Positions 1-8,342 are shown, counted from the first letter of the stretch. The stretch is 25,458 bases of DNA from Pseudomonadota bacterium (GCA_023387585.1 JAEWHZ010000384.1:1-25458), one strand, 5' to 3'. Notes: generated by a model not told the origin, from the letters alone. Numbers and translations are program-made.

Positions 1-908
1 GCGTCACCAACGGACTCGCCTGGGCCGGCGTCGCGCTCGTCGTCGGCATTCCGGCCATCGACGCCGTGACCGGGCGCTTCGCCGAACCGCAGGCCGAGCA
101 GGTTTCGCTGGTCACCGGCCCGTCCGACGCCGCGGCGCCCACCCCCGCCGCCCGCCCGCAGCCGGCGCCCGAAAGCGCGGCCGCCACCCCGGCGCAACCT
201 GCCGCCGTCGAGACGGCCTCCGCCGGCGCCGGCGATGCGGTCGATACTTTCATTCAAAGCGGGCGCCCGCTGCCGTCCTATATCTCCGACGCGCAGGCCC
301 AGACCGCCTCTACGCCTGAGCCGGCGACACCTGCTGCCCCGGCGCCGTCCCAGACCGCCGCGACGCCGCCCACGAGCCAGCCGGCGACGCCTCCGCGCAC
401 CGAGCAAACCGCTTCCACGACGACCACCACCACCCAGCCGCCCATCGAGACCGCGGCGCTGTCGCCGCAGATCACGCCGCCGGCGGCCCAGCCCGCGCGT
501 GTCGCGCCGACGCCCATGCCGCTCTCCATGCGCCCGGCCACCCGGCCGACCCAGACCGCCAGCACGCCGCCGGCCCAGGCGCCGGGGCTCGTCTCGACGC
601 CGGGCTTTAACCCGCAGATCGTCATTCCCGACACTGTGGTCACCGGCACCGTCGCCCCGCCGCCTTCGGGTGCCGTGGTGCCGCCGGCCCCGGTTCCCGG
701 CGGCGACGTGCTGATCGGGCCGGCCGATCTGCAGGATTGGGAGACAGGGCCGCTGTCGGACTTCATCGCCCGCCGCCAGGGCCAGAACGAGGGCTATGTG
801 TCCGGCGACGAATGGTGGGCCGGCGCTGGAAACGGGGGATCGAGCGCGACCTATCAGACCTGGCCCCCGCGTGAAGTGCCGCGATATCGCGTCTATCCGC
901 TCTACTGA
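1..908 (+). CDS. Pro/Ala-rich membrane-anchored protein of unknown function (5' end outside window)
   Basis: The reading frame is open from the first bases of the window (codons starting at base 3), so the N-terminus lies upstream. The first visible residues include a hydrophobic stretch (WAGVALVVGIPAI), which looks like one membrane segment or the end of a signal anchor. About 180 residues of low-complexity Ala/Pro/Thr/Gln-rich sequence follow, the style of a periplasm-spanning linker. The C-terminal part is more ordered and aromatic (DLQDWETGPLSDFIARRQGQ, then WW, and a PRYRVYPLY end). I recognise no catalytic motif or named family. An internal GTG at 66 could be read as a start, but that would cut off the hydrophobic segment, so continuation upstream is preferred. 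A cell-envelope role is inference only. Confidence 0.6.
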   Translation, partial: VTNGLAWAGVALVVGIPAIDAVTGRFAEPQAEQVSLVTGPSDAAAPTPAARPQPAPESAAATPAQPAAVETASAGAGDAVDTFIQSGRPLPSYISDAQAQTASTPEPATPAAPAPSQTAATPPTSQPATPPRTEQTASTTTTTTQPPIETAALSPQITPPAAQPARVAPTPMPLSMRPATRPTQTASTPPAQAPGLVSTPGFNPQIVIPDTVVTGTVAPPPSGAVVPPAPVPGGDVLIGPADLQDWETGPLSDFIARRQGQNEGYVSGDEWWAGAGNGGSSATYQTWPPREVPRYRVYPLY

Positions 909-983
909 GTCCCGGGCCGGTTGCACGCCGCCCTTCGGCCGCGCTAGCATCCCCGCGCCGGTTCAGCATTGAGGGGGAACGGC

Positions 984-1730
984 ATGTCGACTGTCGTTCC
1001 GCCCGATCCCGAAACCTCGGTTTGGGACCGCCTGCTGGCCGCCCTCGGCTCGCCCTCGCGGCGTACCGGCTTTGTCGGTTCGCTGGTCAACATCATCGAT
1101 CCCGACAACTGGCTGCCGGGCGGGCGTGACGCCGCCTTCACGCTGGCGCTGATCGCGCTGGCGGCGAAGATGGCGGTGGCCGATGGCGCCGTCACCGCGT
1201 CCGAGGTGCGCGCCTTCCGCGCGACGGTCGAGGTCACCAAGGGCCAGGAGGCGCATGTGCAGCGCGTCTTCGATCTCGCGAAGCAGGACGTCGCCGGGTT
1301 CGACGCCTATGCGCGCAAGATCGCCCGCTTCTTCGCCGACAGCCCGGACACGCTCGAGCTCGTGCTCGACGGGTTGTTCCACATCGCCACGGCCGATTCG
1401 CTGGTGCACGAGGCCGAGCTCGAATATCTCAAGGCGGTTTCCGACATATTCGGCTTCGACGATGCGCGCTTCGAGCAGATCGCCGCGCAGCATGTGCGCC
1501 TCGCGGAGGGGACGGATCCCTATATGGTGCTTGGCCTGTCGCCCGATGCCGATCTCGAAGAAGTCCGGCGCGTCTATCGCCTGCTGGTGGCCGAGCACCA
1601 TCCCGATCGGCTGATCCCCAAAGGCGTGCCCGAGGAGATGATCGACATCGCCACCGACCGCATGAGCGCCATCAACCTCGCCTATCAGCAGATCACCCGG
1701 CCGGCCCGGCGCTTGATCGGGCAGGGCTGA
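984..1730 (+). CDS. TerB-like / DnaJ-domain protein (DjlA-like, soluble)
   Basis: A 248-residue protein. Residues about 50-165 look like a helical TerB domain, with the typical metal-site phrase MAVADGAVTASE. The last about 70 residues form a J domain (YMVLGLSPDADLEEVRRVYRLL...) carrying the HPD tripeptide at residues 206-208, which stimulates the ATPase of Hsp70/DnaK. The TerB-plus-J order matches DjlA-type co-chaperones, but there is no N-terminal membrane segment as in E. coli DjlA, so this version should be cytosolic. The ATG at 984 is chosen because a purine-rich AGGGGG lies 6 nt upstream; a TTG at 969 is possible but would overlap that site. It is probably a regulatory co-chaperone with unknown client. 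Upstream and downstream genes give no clear functional link. Confidence 0.8.
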   Translation: MSTVVPPDPETSVWDRLLAALGSPSRRTGFVGSLVNIIDPDNWLPGGRDAAFTLALIALAAKMAVADGAVTASEVRAFRATVEVTKGQEAHVQRVFDLAKQDVAGFDAYARKIARFFADSPDTLELVLDGLFHIATADSLVHEAELEYLKAVSDIFGFDDARFEQIAAQHVRLAEGTDPYMVLGLSPDADLEEVRRVYRLLVAEHHPDRLIPKGVPEEMIDIATDRMSAINLAYQQITRPARRLIGQG

Positions 1731-1772
1731 GGCACCATTTCTCCGATGCGCGCCGGATTGTTCCGAAAACGG

Positions 1773-1801
1773 CTTCGCAGTTTCCGGTCCGGCGGCTATA
1801 A
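1773..1801 (+). promoter_or_regulatory. Predicted promoter of rnpB
   Basis: A CTTCGC element (1773-1778) resembles the alphaproteobacterial -35 consensus CTTGAC. It is followed after 17 nt by CTATAA (1796-1801), a good -10. The mature RNase P RNA begins about 6 nt later at 1807, which is the spacing expected for a transcription start. The match is by eye. Confidence 0.55.
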
Positions 1802-1806
1802 GCCGG

Positions 1807-2184
<378 letters not shown>

Positions 2185-2245
2185 TCTTGCCCGCCAACGC
2201 ATGTGGAGTCATCTTGCCCTCGTTGCGGGCGAGGTGATTTCCAAG

Positions 2246-3607
2246 ATGGCTGCTGCCGAAGACGTTGCGCGTGTCGAACACAAGGCGCCGGGGCCCAAGG
2301 GCCTGCCGCTTGTCGGCAGCCTGTTCGACATGGGGCGCGACGCGCTCGGCTTCTTCGAATCGCTGGCGCGCGAGCATGGCGACGTCGCAGCCTTCAGGGT
2401 CGGCAATTTTCCCGCCGTGCTGGTGTCGCACCCCGACCCGATCGAACAGGTCCTGGTCAAGCAGCACGACAAATATCACAAGAACAAGCTCGCCTGGCGC
2501 CAGGTGAAGGCCGTGATGGGCGAGGGGGTCTTCGTCTCCGAGGGCGAGGACTGGCTGCGCAAGCGCAAGATGGGCGCGCCGGCCTTCGCCACGCTGCCGC
2601 TCGAGGGCTACGCGCCCGACATGATCGCGCTGACCGAGAGCTATATCGCGACCTGGAAGGACGGGCAGGAATTCGACATCCACCAGGGTTCCATGGCGCT
2701 GGGCCTGCTGATCGCCGCCAAGACTTTGTTCGGTGTCGATGCCTCGGACGATCTCGAGCCGATGGAGAAGGCCGCCTACTGGATCATGGATGAGGTCGCG
2801 GCACGCTTCGCGCGGCCCTTCTTCCTGCCCGACTACGTGCCGATTCCCGGCCATATCCGCTACAATCGCGGCATCAAATATATCAACCAGCTGATGTACC
2901 GCATCATCGCCGAGGAACGCGGCGGGCAGGCGGAGGCGCGCACCTTCCTGCGCCGGCTGATGGATGCGCGCGACGACAACGGCCGGCCGATGACCGACAG
3001 GCAGCTGCGCGACGAAGTGTGCAACATGCTGGTCGCCGGCTACGAGACCACGGCGCTCAGCATCTCCTATGGCTTCCATTTCCTCGGCCAGGACCGCGAC
3101 TTGCAGGACCGCATCGCCGCCGAGGTGCGTTCGGTCGCCGGCGACCGCCCGCTGACCCATGCGGACCTCGCCAATATGCCGCTTACCGAATGGACGGCGA
3201 TCGAGAGCATGCGCCTCTTGCCCCCCGGCTGGGCCATCGGTCGCGAATCGATCGAGGATGTCGAAATCGACGGCTATGCCTTCCCCAAGGGCACCACGGT
3301 CGCCCTGAGCCCCTGGGTCACGCAGCGCGATCCGCGCTTTTTCGACGATCCGTTGACCTTCCGGCCCGAGCGCTGGTCCGGCGATCTGCGCCGCCGCCTG
3401 CCGCGCTTCGCCTATTTCCCCTTCGGCGGGGGCCCGCGCATCTGCATGGGCAGCCGCTTCGCGCTGATGGAGGCGATGCTGTTGCTCGGCACCATCGTGC
3501 GCCGCTTCGACATCGAGCGGCTGACGGAAAAGCCGCTGACGCTGATGCCCTCCGTAACCCTGCGTCCCTCGAGCGGCGTCTGGGTCCGGCTCAACGCCCG
3601 GGATTAA
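2246..3607 (+). CDS. Cytochrome P450
   Basis: A 453-residue haem-thiolate monooxygenase of normal length and without a membrane anchor. The I-helix oxygen-activation motif AGYETT begins near residue 264. The K-helix ExxR motif is ESMR. The PERF-like meander reads FRPERW. The haem-binding loop is FPFGGGPRICMG, with the axial cysteine at about residue 400. The N-terminal PGPKGLPLVGS is the proline-rich hinge. The substrate is unknown; the overall look (long-chain, CYP102/CYP4-like rather than the shorter camphor-type) suggests a lipid-like substrate, which is inference. The ATG at 2246 is preferred over the ATG at 2201 because GAGG lies 11 nt upstream and 2201 has no ribosome-binding site. No ferredoxin or reductase gene is adjacent, so redox partners must be encoded elsewhere. 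The stop codon overlaps that of the convergent hydrolase. Confidence 0.93.
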   Translation: MAAAEDVARVEHKAPGPKGLPLVGSLFDMGRDALGFFESLAREHGDVAAFRVGNFPAVLVSHPDPIEQVLVKQHDKYHKNKLAWRQVKAVMGEGVFVSEGEDWLRKRKMGAPAFATLPLEGYAPDMIALTESYIATWKDGQEFDIHQGSMALGLLIAAKTLFGVDASDDLEPMEKAAYWIMDEVAARFARPFFLPDYVPIPGHIRYNRGIKYINQLMYRIIAEERGGQAEARTFLRRLMDARDDNGRPMTDRQLRDEVCNMLVAGYETTALSISYGFHFLGQDRDLQDRIAAEVRSVAGDRPLTHADLANMPLTEWTAIESMRLLPPGWAIGRESIEDVEIDGYAFPKGTTVALSPWVTQRDPRFFDDPLTFRPERWSGDLRRRLPRFAYFPFGGGPRICMGSRFALMEAMLLLGTIVRRFDIERLTEKPLTLMPSVTLRPSSGVWVRLNARD

Positions 3608-4470
3608 GCCGACTGCGACAGAACCGCCGGCAGCGGCAGGGTTTCGCGCAGCGCCATGTCGGATGCGAAGCGGTAGAGGACGGCGTTGAAGCTGTTGGGA
3701 TGGCTGAGAAAGGGTGCGTGCCCGGCGCCCTCGATGCGGAAGGCGCGCCGCTCCCACAGATTGGCGTAGTCGATATCGTCGAAATAGCTCAGCCGCACCA
3801 AAGGGTCGTCGGCGCCGTTGACCACGGCCAGCGGGATCATCGAGGTCTCGACCACCCGCGCCTGGTTCGCCCGGTCGCCATGCGCAAAACTGCGGTTGAC
3901 GCGGGGGCGGATGGCGCCGTCGGTGTTCAGGACAGCTTCGATCCGCGCCTCGGTAGTGTCCTGCCCATAGATGACGCGGGCGGCCTCCTCGGCGTCGCGG
4001 CGGCTATAGATCTCGCGGGCGGCAAGCCGCATCTCGCGCCGGATCTTGAAGGCGCGCAGCATCGAAAGCGGTCCCGAGCCGAAGGGCGGGGCGCCGCTCA
4101 GCATCACGCCGGCGAGCTTGCGCGGGTGACGCGACATCATCTCGATGGCAATATGCCCGCCCAGCGACCAGCCGAACAGCAGCACGCGCCCGAGTTCGAG
4201 CCGGTCGATCACCTCAGCCGCGATCGCGGCGAGCCCGCCTATGGTGTAGTCGCGGTCCGGGTCGGTCGAGGGCGTCGAGTTTCCATGCCCGGGCAGGTCG
4301 AAGCCGATAAGGCGGAAGCGTTCGGCCAGCGGGCCGTCGAATTGCTGCGCGAAGTCCCCGGTGTTGCCGCCGACGCCGTGCATGAAGACGATCGGCAGTC
4401 CGGCCGGGTTGCCGGCGGTGCGCAGGGCGATCTGTGTCGTCTCGAGCTGGACGGTTTCTGGCGCGCTCAC
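3604..4470 (-). CDS. Alpha/beta-fold hydrolase
   Basis: An alpha/beta hydrolase of about 288 residues. Visible family hallmarks are the oxyanion-hole HGVGGN, the FDLPGHGNS strand-loop, the nucleophile elbow GWSLGG (Ser nucleophile), the acid in NGADDPLV, and the catalytic His in GAGHAPFL. All three members of the triad are therefore present. The substrate cannot be told from sequence; esters, lactones or C-C bond hydrolysis are all possible in this fold. The start is taken as GTG at 4470, because a GGAG lies about 10 nt upstream and the predicted promoter would begin transcription near 4508. An upstream GTG at 4509 would add 13 residues but would sit at or before that start point. Its TAA overlaps the TAA of the P450 gene in a shared TTAA, so the two genes converge with no space for a separate terminator. 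Confidence 0.9.
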   Translation of the reverse strand: MSAPETVQLETTQIALRTAGNPAGLPIVFMHGVGGNTGDFAQQFDGPLAERFRLIGFDLPGHGNSTPSTDPDRDYTIGGLAAIAAEVIDRLELGRVLLFGWSLGGHIAIEMMSRHPRKLAGVMLSGAPPFGSGPLSMLRAFKIRREMRLAAREIYSRRDAEEAARVIYGQDTTEARIEAVLNTDGAIRPRVNRSFAHGDRANQARVVETSMIPLAVVNGADDPLVRLSYFDDIDYANLWERRAFRIEGAGHAPFLSHPNSFNAVLYRFASDMALRETLPLPAVLSQSA

Positions 4471-4514
4471 GGGGTAAAAACTCCACACACTGACGCCAAT
4501 GTTGCGCACAAGCC

Positions 4515-4543
4515 TCTATTTGGCGTTGCCAAGCATGGTTAAG
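4515..4543 (-). promoter_or_regulatory. Predicted promoter for the hydrolase with an internal palindrome
   Basis: On the minus strand, CTTAAC (4543-4538) matches five of six bases of the alphaproteobacterial -35 CTTGAC. It is followed after 17 nt by a weak -10, AATAGA (4520-4515). A 13-bp inverted repeat, TTGGC-GTT-GCCAA (4520-4532), overlaps the edge of the -10 and fills most of the spacer, a position suited to a repressor. This is a match by eye; the regulator is unknown. Confidence 0.35.
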
Positions 4544-4596
4544 TTCGACTTGGTTGCCATCGAAGCGATCACCGCCGCGTGGGGAGGGCGACCCGG

Positions 4597-5142
4597 TTGG
4601 AACTGGTTCTCGATGTAGCGGTCACCGCGGTCGGCCTTGCCGTCGTCGGGGCCTATGCCTGGTCGGGCAAGGGGCATTTCGAGTCCGATGCCATGCCGCC
4701 CGGCGCCGTCCTGCTGGCGCTGATGATCGGCGGCATGACCGTTCTGTGCTTCGTCATGACCTGGCTCGGCGTGCAGCCGCTCTGGGCGCAGCTTTCGGGG
4801 CTTGCCGTCCAGTGCGCCGGGGCGGCGCTGTTCGTCTGGGCGATCAGCGCCTCGCGCGCGGCGCGGCTGCGGCTGGTGTTCGATCCCGAGCATCCGCGCT
4901 CGCTGGTCGAGACCGGGCCCTACCGCCTCGTGCGGCACCCGTTCTACGTCTCCTATATCGTGTTCTGGACCGGCTGGGCGCTGGCCACCTGGTCGCTGCC
5001 GGCGCTGGCCGGACTGGCGGTGGTGGTCGCGGTCTACTGGCGCGCCGCGCAGCTCGAGGAGACGAGGTTCGCCAGCTCGCCCATGGCCGACCTCTATGCC
5101 GCCTATCGCGGGCGCACCGGCTTTTTCTGGCCGAGGCCGTGA
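4597..5142 (+). CDS. Isoprenylcysteine carboxyl methyltransferase / PEMT-type membrane methyltransferase
   Basis: A small polytopic membrane protein of about 181 residues with four or five hydrophobic segments. The C-terminal half carries the S-adenosylmethionine-binding pattern of the ICMT/PEMT superfamily: TGPYRLVRHPFYVSYI (an RHPxY core), then a hydrophobic pair, then LEETRFASSPMADLYAAYRGRTGFFWP (EE...Y..Y). Bacterial members methylate phospholipid headgroups, isoprenoid carboxylates or unknown lipids, and the substrate here is not determinable. I favour a TTG start at 4597 because GGAGGG (4583-4588) lies 8 nt upstream. A GTG at 4579 would add six residues but has no ribosome-binding site. 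It overlaps slyX in a TGATG, indicating translational coupling, and diverges from the hydrolase gene. Confidence 0.82.
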   Translation: MELVLDVAVTAVGLAVVGAYAWSGKGHFESDAMPPGAVLLALMIGGMTVLCFVMTWLGVQPLWAQLSGLAVQCAGAALFVWAISASRAARLRLVFDPEHPRSLVETGPYRLVRHPFYVSYIVFWTGWALATWSLPALAGLAVVVAVYWRAAQLEETRFASSPMADLYAAYRGRTGFFWPRP

Positions 5143-5351
5143 TGGGTGAGGGCTCGCGCATCGACGCGCTCGAGGAACGCGCGGCGTTCCAGGATCGTGC
5201 CATCGAGGAGCTGAACGGCGTCATCACCGACCAGTGGAAGCTGATCGACACGCTCAGGCGCCGCGTCGAGCGGCTGGAAGCCGAATTCGCCGAGATCGAG
5301 ATTTCCGCGCGCGACGGCGCCGCCGTCGATCAGAAGCCGCCGCATTACTAA
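5142..5351 (+). CDS. slyX: SlyX family protein
   Basis: A 69-residue, mostly coiled-coil protein. It begins with the SlyX pattern RIDALEERAAFQDRAIEELN, continues with heptads (LIDTLRRRVERLEAEF), and ends in the family signature KPPHY. The biochemical function of SlyX is unknown. The ATG overlaps the upstream methyltransferase stop (TGATG), and a GAGG lies 5 nt before it. The gene ends 5 nt before the convergent signalling operon, with no visible terminator hairpin between them. Confidence 0.88.
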   Translation: MGEGSRIDALEERAAFQDRAIEELNGVITDQWKLIDTLRRRVERLEAEFAEIEISARDGAAVDQKPPHY

Positions 5352-5356
5352 TTCGG

Positions 5357-6397
5357 CTATTCCGACGGCACCGCCAGCACGGCCCGCGTGCCCTTGTCGC
5401 GGGTTTCGTAGCTCAGCTCGGCGCTCAGGGTGGCGGCCATGGTGTTGATGATGCGCGAGCCCAGCCCCGTGCCCTGCGGCTTGCCGATGCCGGAATAGCC
5501 GATGCCGTCATCCTCGACCGCCAGCCGGCAGGCGCCGTCCTCGGACAGGTTGAGGATCACCCTCACCTCGCCGCTCTCGCCCTCGCCATAGGCGTATTTC
5601 AGCGCGTTGGTCACCAGCTCGGCGGCGATGACGCCGATCGACACCGCCTTGTCGGTGGCGATGCGCACCGGCGTGAGCTGCAGCCGCAGCCGGTTTGCCG
5701 CATCGTTGTCGCCGATCGACAAATCGATGTCGTTCATCAGGCTGCGCAGATATTCGTCGATGTCGACGAAGCGGATGTCGTCGGAATTGTACAGTCGCCG
5801 GTGCACGCCGGCCACCGCCGAGATGCGTGCCTGCGTTTCGGCCAGCGCGGCCTTGGCGGCGGGGTCCTCGACGGCATGCGCCTGCATGCGCACCAGCGCC
5901 GCCACCATAGCGAGGCTGTTGGCGACGCGATGGTTCACCTCGCGCAGCAGCATCTCGGCGCGGTCCTTGGCCTCGCGCAATTCCTGCTCCATGCGCTCCT
6001 TGGCACGCAGCAGCCGCGTGCGCTCGGCGGCCTGGCGGATGGCCGAGACCAGCAGCTCGAGAAAGTCGTCGGCGGTCGATTTGTGCACATAGTCGAAGGC
6101 GCCGGCCTTCAGCGCCGCGATGGCGACGGCCGTGTCCGCCGAGGCGGTGACATAGACCACCGCCGGAGCCGAGGGCACTTCGCGCAATTGCGCCAGCAGG
6201 TCGAGCCCGGTGCCGTCGGGCAGGTGATGGTCGAGCGCGATCACGTGGAATTCGCCCGTCTGGGCCAGGTTCAGGCCCGCCGTCCCGCTCGTCGCCACCT
6301 CGACGTCATAGCCATGGCGCAGCAGGGCCTTCTGGGCGAGGCGCGCCAGGCCGGGATCGTCATCGACATAGAGCACACGAATGGCGCGACTGGGCAT
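5357..6397 (-). CDS. Receiver-HisKA_2 hybrid histidine kinase
   Basis: A 346-residue cytoplasmic protein with an N-terminal CheY-like receiver followed directly by a HisKA_2/HATPase kinase. In the receiver, the acidic pocket is VDDD (about 11-14), the phospho-acceptor Asp is residue 56 in ALDHHLPDG, and the conserved Lys is residue 106. The kinase dimerisation box is LREVNHRVANSL with the phospho-accepting His at 156, typical of HisKA_2/HWE-related kinases that often feed PhyR-type stress regulators. The ATP-binding N-box is ELVTNALKYAYGE (Asn 264), followed by DDGIGYSG and GTGLGSRI. It has no sensor or membrane segment, so its input is probably phosphotransfer or binding to its own receiver. 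The ATG at 6397 is chosen; a TTG at 6403 that overlaps the upstream stop is an alternative. It is the third gene of a three-gene minus-strand operon. Confidence 0.93.
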   Translation of the reverse strand: MPSRAIRVLYVDDDPGLARLAQKALLRHGYDVEVATSGTAGLNLAQTGEFHVIALDHHLPDGTGLDLLAQLREVPSAPAVVYVTASADTAVAIAALKAGAFDYVHKSTADDFLELLVSAIRQAAERTRLLRAKERMEQELREAKDRAEMLLREVNHRVANSLAMVAALVRMQAHAVEDPAAKAALAETQARISAVAGVHRRLYNSDDIRFVDIDEYLRSLMNDIDLSIGDNDAANRLRLQLTPVRIATDKAVSIGVIAAELVTNALKYAYGEGESGEVRVILNLSEDGACRLAVEDDGIGYSGIGKPQGTGLGSRIINTMAATLSAELSYETRDKGTRAVLAVPSE

Positions 6398-6399
6398 GC

Positions 6400-6852
6400 T
6401 CAAGGCGTCTCGGGCACCTGCATGACGGAAAAGAAGAGGCCAAGCTGACGGATGGCATTGGCGAAGCCATCATAGTTCACCGGCTTGGTGATGTACACAT
6501 TGGCGCCCAGGTCGTAGCAGCGCTGGATCTCGCGCTCGTCATCCGTGGTCGTCAGGACGATCACCGGCGTGCGCCGCGTATGCGGGTTGGCCTTGACGCG
6601 CTCGAGAATGTCGACGCCCGTCATGTCCGGCAGGTTGAGATCGAGCAGGACGAGCAGGTGCCGCCCGGCGCTGACCTCGCCCGACCCGTCCGGGCCGAAC
6701 AGGAAGTTCACCGCGCTGGTGCCGTTGACGAAGGGGATGATCTCGTTGTTGACCCCGGCGCGCCTGATGTTCTTCTCGATGAGGCGGGCATGGCCCTCGT
6801 CATCCTCGATCATGAGGATGGTCACGGCCTTGCCGTTGCTGGTGTCGCTCAT
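6400..6852 (-). CDS. Single-domain response regulator (CheY/Rcp1-like)
   Basis: A 150-residue stand-alone receiver. The acidic pair is in MIEDDEGH, the phospho-acceptor Asp is residue 71 in LLDLNLPDMTG, the Thr switch is in IVLTTTDD, and the conserved Lys is residue 123 in ITKPVNYDGF. The loop FGPDGSG between helix 2 and strand 3, together with the start ILMIEDDEGHARLIEKNIRRAG, resembles Rcp1-like receivers that partner sensor kinases in cis. There is no output domain, so it either relays phosphate to the next protein or acts by binding. Its start overlaps the upstream kinase stop (ATGA), and its stop overlaps or abuts the start of the downstream hybrid kinase. The three proteins are therefore probably made together. 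Confidence 0.94.
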   Translation of the reverse strand: MSDTSNGKAVTILMIEDDEGHARLIEKNIRRAGVNNEIIPFVNGTSAVNFLFGPDGSGEVSAGRHLLVLLDLNLPDMTGVDILERVKANPHTRRTPVIVLTTTDDEREIQRCYDLGANVYITKPVNYDGFANAIRQLGLFFSVMQVPETP

Positions 6853-8342
6853 GCGGCGATCCTTTCAAGATGGCGGCGCAGATCGGTGGGCAGGGTAACC
6901 CGGAACGTCGAGCCTGTCCCCAGTGTCGAGGTGAGCGTGATGTCTCCGCCGAGATTGCGCACCAGCGTGCGCACATGCGCAAGCCCGATACCCTCGCCCG
7001 GCTGGCTCTGCTCGCCGGAGCGGCGGAACAGCTCGAAGACGCGTTCCAGGTCGGTTTCGGCGATGCCGCGCCCATTGTCGTGCACGTCGATATGCACCCG
7101 TTCGCCCGGGGCCTGATTGGCCTCGATGCGGATGGTGAGCGGGCGGTCGGACACCGCGTATTTGACGGCGTTGTCGAGCAGGTTGCCAAAAATCTGCTCC
7201 AGCGTCAGCCGGTCGGAGACGATGGTCGGCAGGCCGCGCGGCAGCATGATCTCGCCGTCGCGCTCGGCCACCTGGTGCTGGATGGCGCCGATGGCCGTGC
7301 CCAGCAGGTCGTCGAGCGCGATGGTTTCGGGCTTTGCCGCCCGCCTGCCGTCGCGCGAGATTTTCAGGATGGCGTTGATCAGCCCGTCCATCTTGCGCGT
7401 CGAGGCGTGGATGAAGCCGATGGCCTCGGGCAGGTCCTCGTTCGCCGCCCGTTCCGCCGCCTCGCGCGCCGGGTTCTCGTCCGGTCCGGCCTGCTCCATA
7501 TGGGCGCGGATGTCCTCGAGGCTCGATTCCAGCTCGCTGGTGAAGCCCATGATGTTGACCAGCGGCGCGCGCAAATCGTGGGTGACGATATAGGCGAAGC
7601 GCTGCACCTCGTCATTGGCGCGGGCGAGGTCCGCCGTGCGCTCGGCAACGCGCTCCTCCAGCGCCTCGTTCACGGTTTCCAGCTCGGCGCGCGCACCGAT
7701 CAGCTCGCCCGTATAGCGCAGCGCCGTCAGCACCGAGGCCGCTCCCACGACGACGATCAGCAATCCGCCGCCGATCGCCAGCAGCCGCAGCACGTTCGCG
7801 GCGTCGCGCTGGTCGAGTACGCCGTCCTGCGTGCGCTGGTCGGCCGCCACGAGCACGGTGTCGAATAGCTGCCGCGCCTCGTCCATGGCCTCTTTGCCGC
7901 GGTCGGTGTTGATGATGGCGACGGCTTCGTCGATTCGTCCGTCGCGCACCAGCGCGATGGTGGTGTCGAGCTCCTCGAGCTTGAGCACGATGCTTTCGCG
8001 CACCCGGGCCAGCGGCTCCGCATACTGCGGATAGGGCGCGAGGCTCGCGCTGAACTGCTCGAGCGCCGGCACCACCAGCCGCCGCGCATCCTCATAGGGC
8101 TCGAGGTAGGCCTCGTTGCGGGTGATGATGAAGCCGCGCTGGCCGGTCTCGACGTCCTGCATGGCGGTGCGCAGGGCCGTCGTCGCGACGCGCGCGTCGC
8201 GCGCTTCCACGACTTCCTCGAAATAGACCTGCGTGCGTTCGACCAGCCAGATGGTGCCGCCGACGATGGCGAACAGTGCAAGCAGGCCGGCGACCAGCAG
8301 GACGCCGGTGACGCGCAGGAAGCCGGTATTGGTTATCGGCAT
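6849..8342 (-). CDS. CHASE3-domain sensor histidine kinase
   Basis: A 497-residue inner-membrane sensor kinase. The first membrane helix is at residues about 10-33. An extracytoplasmic four-helix CHASE3-type domain follows (about 38-183, with the typical TAMQDVETGQRGFIITRNEAYLEPY). The second membrane helix is at about 186-208. A coiled coil (ARAELETVNEALEERVAERTADL) leads to the HisKA H-box YIVTHDLRAPL with His 255. The two dimerisation helices are separated by an acidic insert (about 280-304). The HATPase has NLLDNAVKY, DNGRGI and GEGIGLAHV. It is the first gene of the minus-strand operon and diverges from rsmH across about 207 nt. The signal sensed is unknown. The start codon ATG at 8342 has only a weak ribosome-binding site. 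Confidence 0.93.
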   Translation of the reverse strand: MPITNTGFLRVTGVLLVAGLLALFAIVGGTIWLVERTQVYFEEVVEARDARVATTALRTAMQDVETGQRGFIITRNEAYLEPYEDARRLVVPALEQFSASLAPYPQYAEPLARVRESIVLKLEELDTTIALVRDGRIDEAVAIINTDRGKEAMDEARQLFDTVLVAADQRTQDGVLDQRDAANVLRLLAIGGGLLIVVVGAASVLTALRYTGELIGARAELETVNEALEERVAERTADLARANDEVQRFAYIVTHDLRAPLVNIMGFTSELESSLEDIRAHMEQAGPDENPAREAAERAANEDLPEAIGFIHASTRKMDGLINAILKISRDGRRAAKPETIALDDLLGTAIGAIQHQVAERDGEIMLPRGLPTIVSDRLTLEQIFGNLLDNAVKYAVSDRPLTIRIEANQAPGERVHIDVHDNGRGIAETDLERVFELFRRSGEQSQPGEGIGLAHVRTLVRNLGGDITLTSTLGTGSTFRVTLPTDLRRHLERIAA

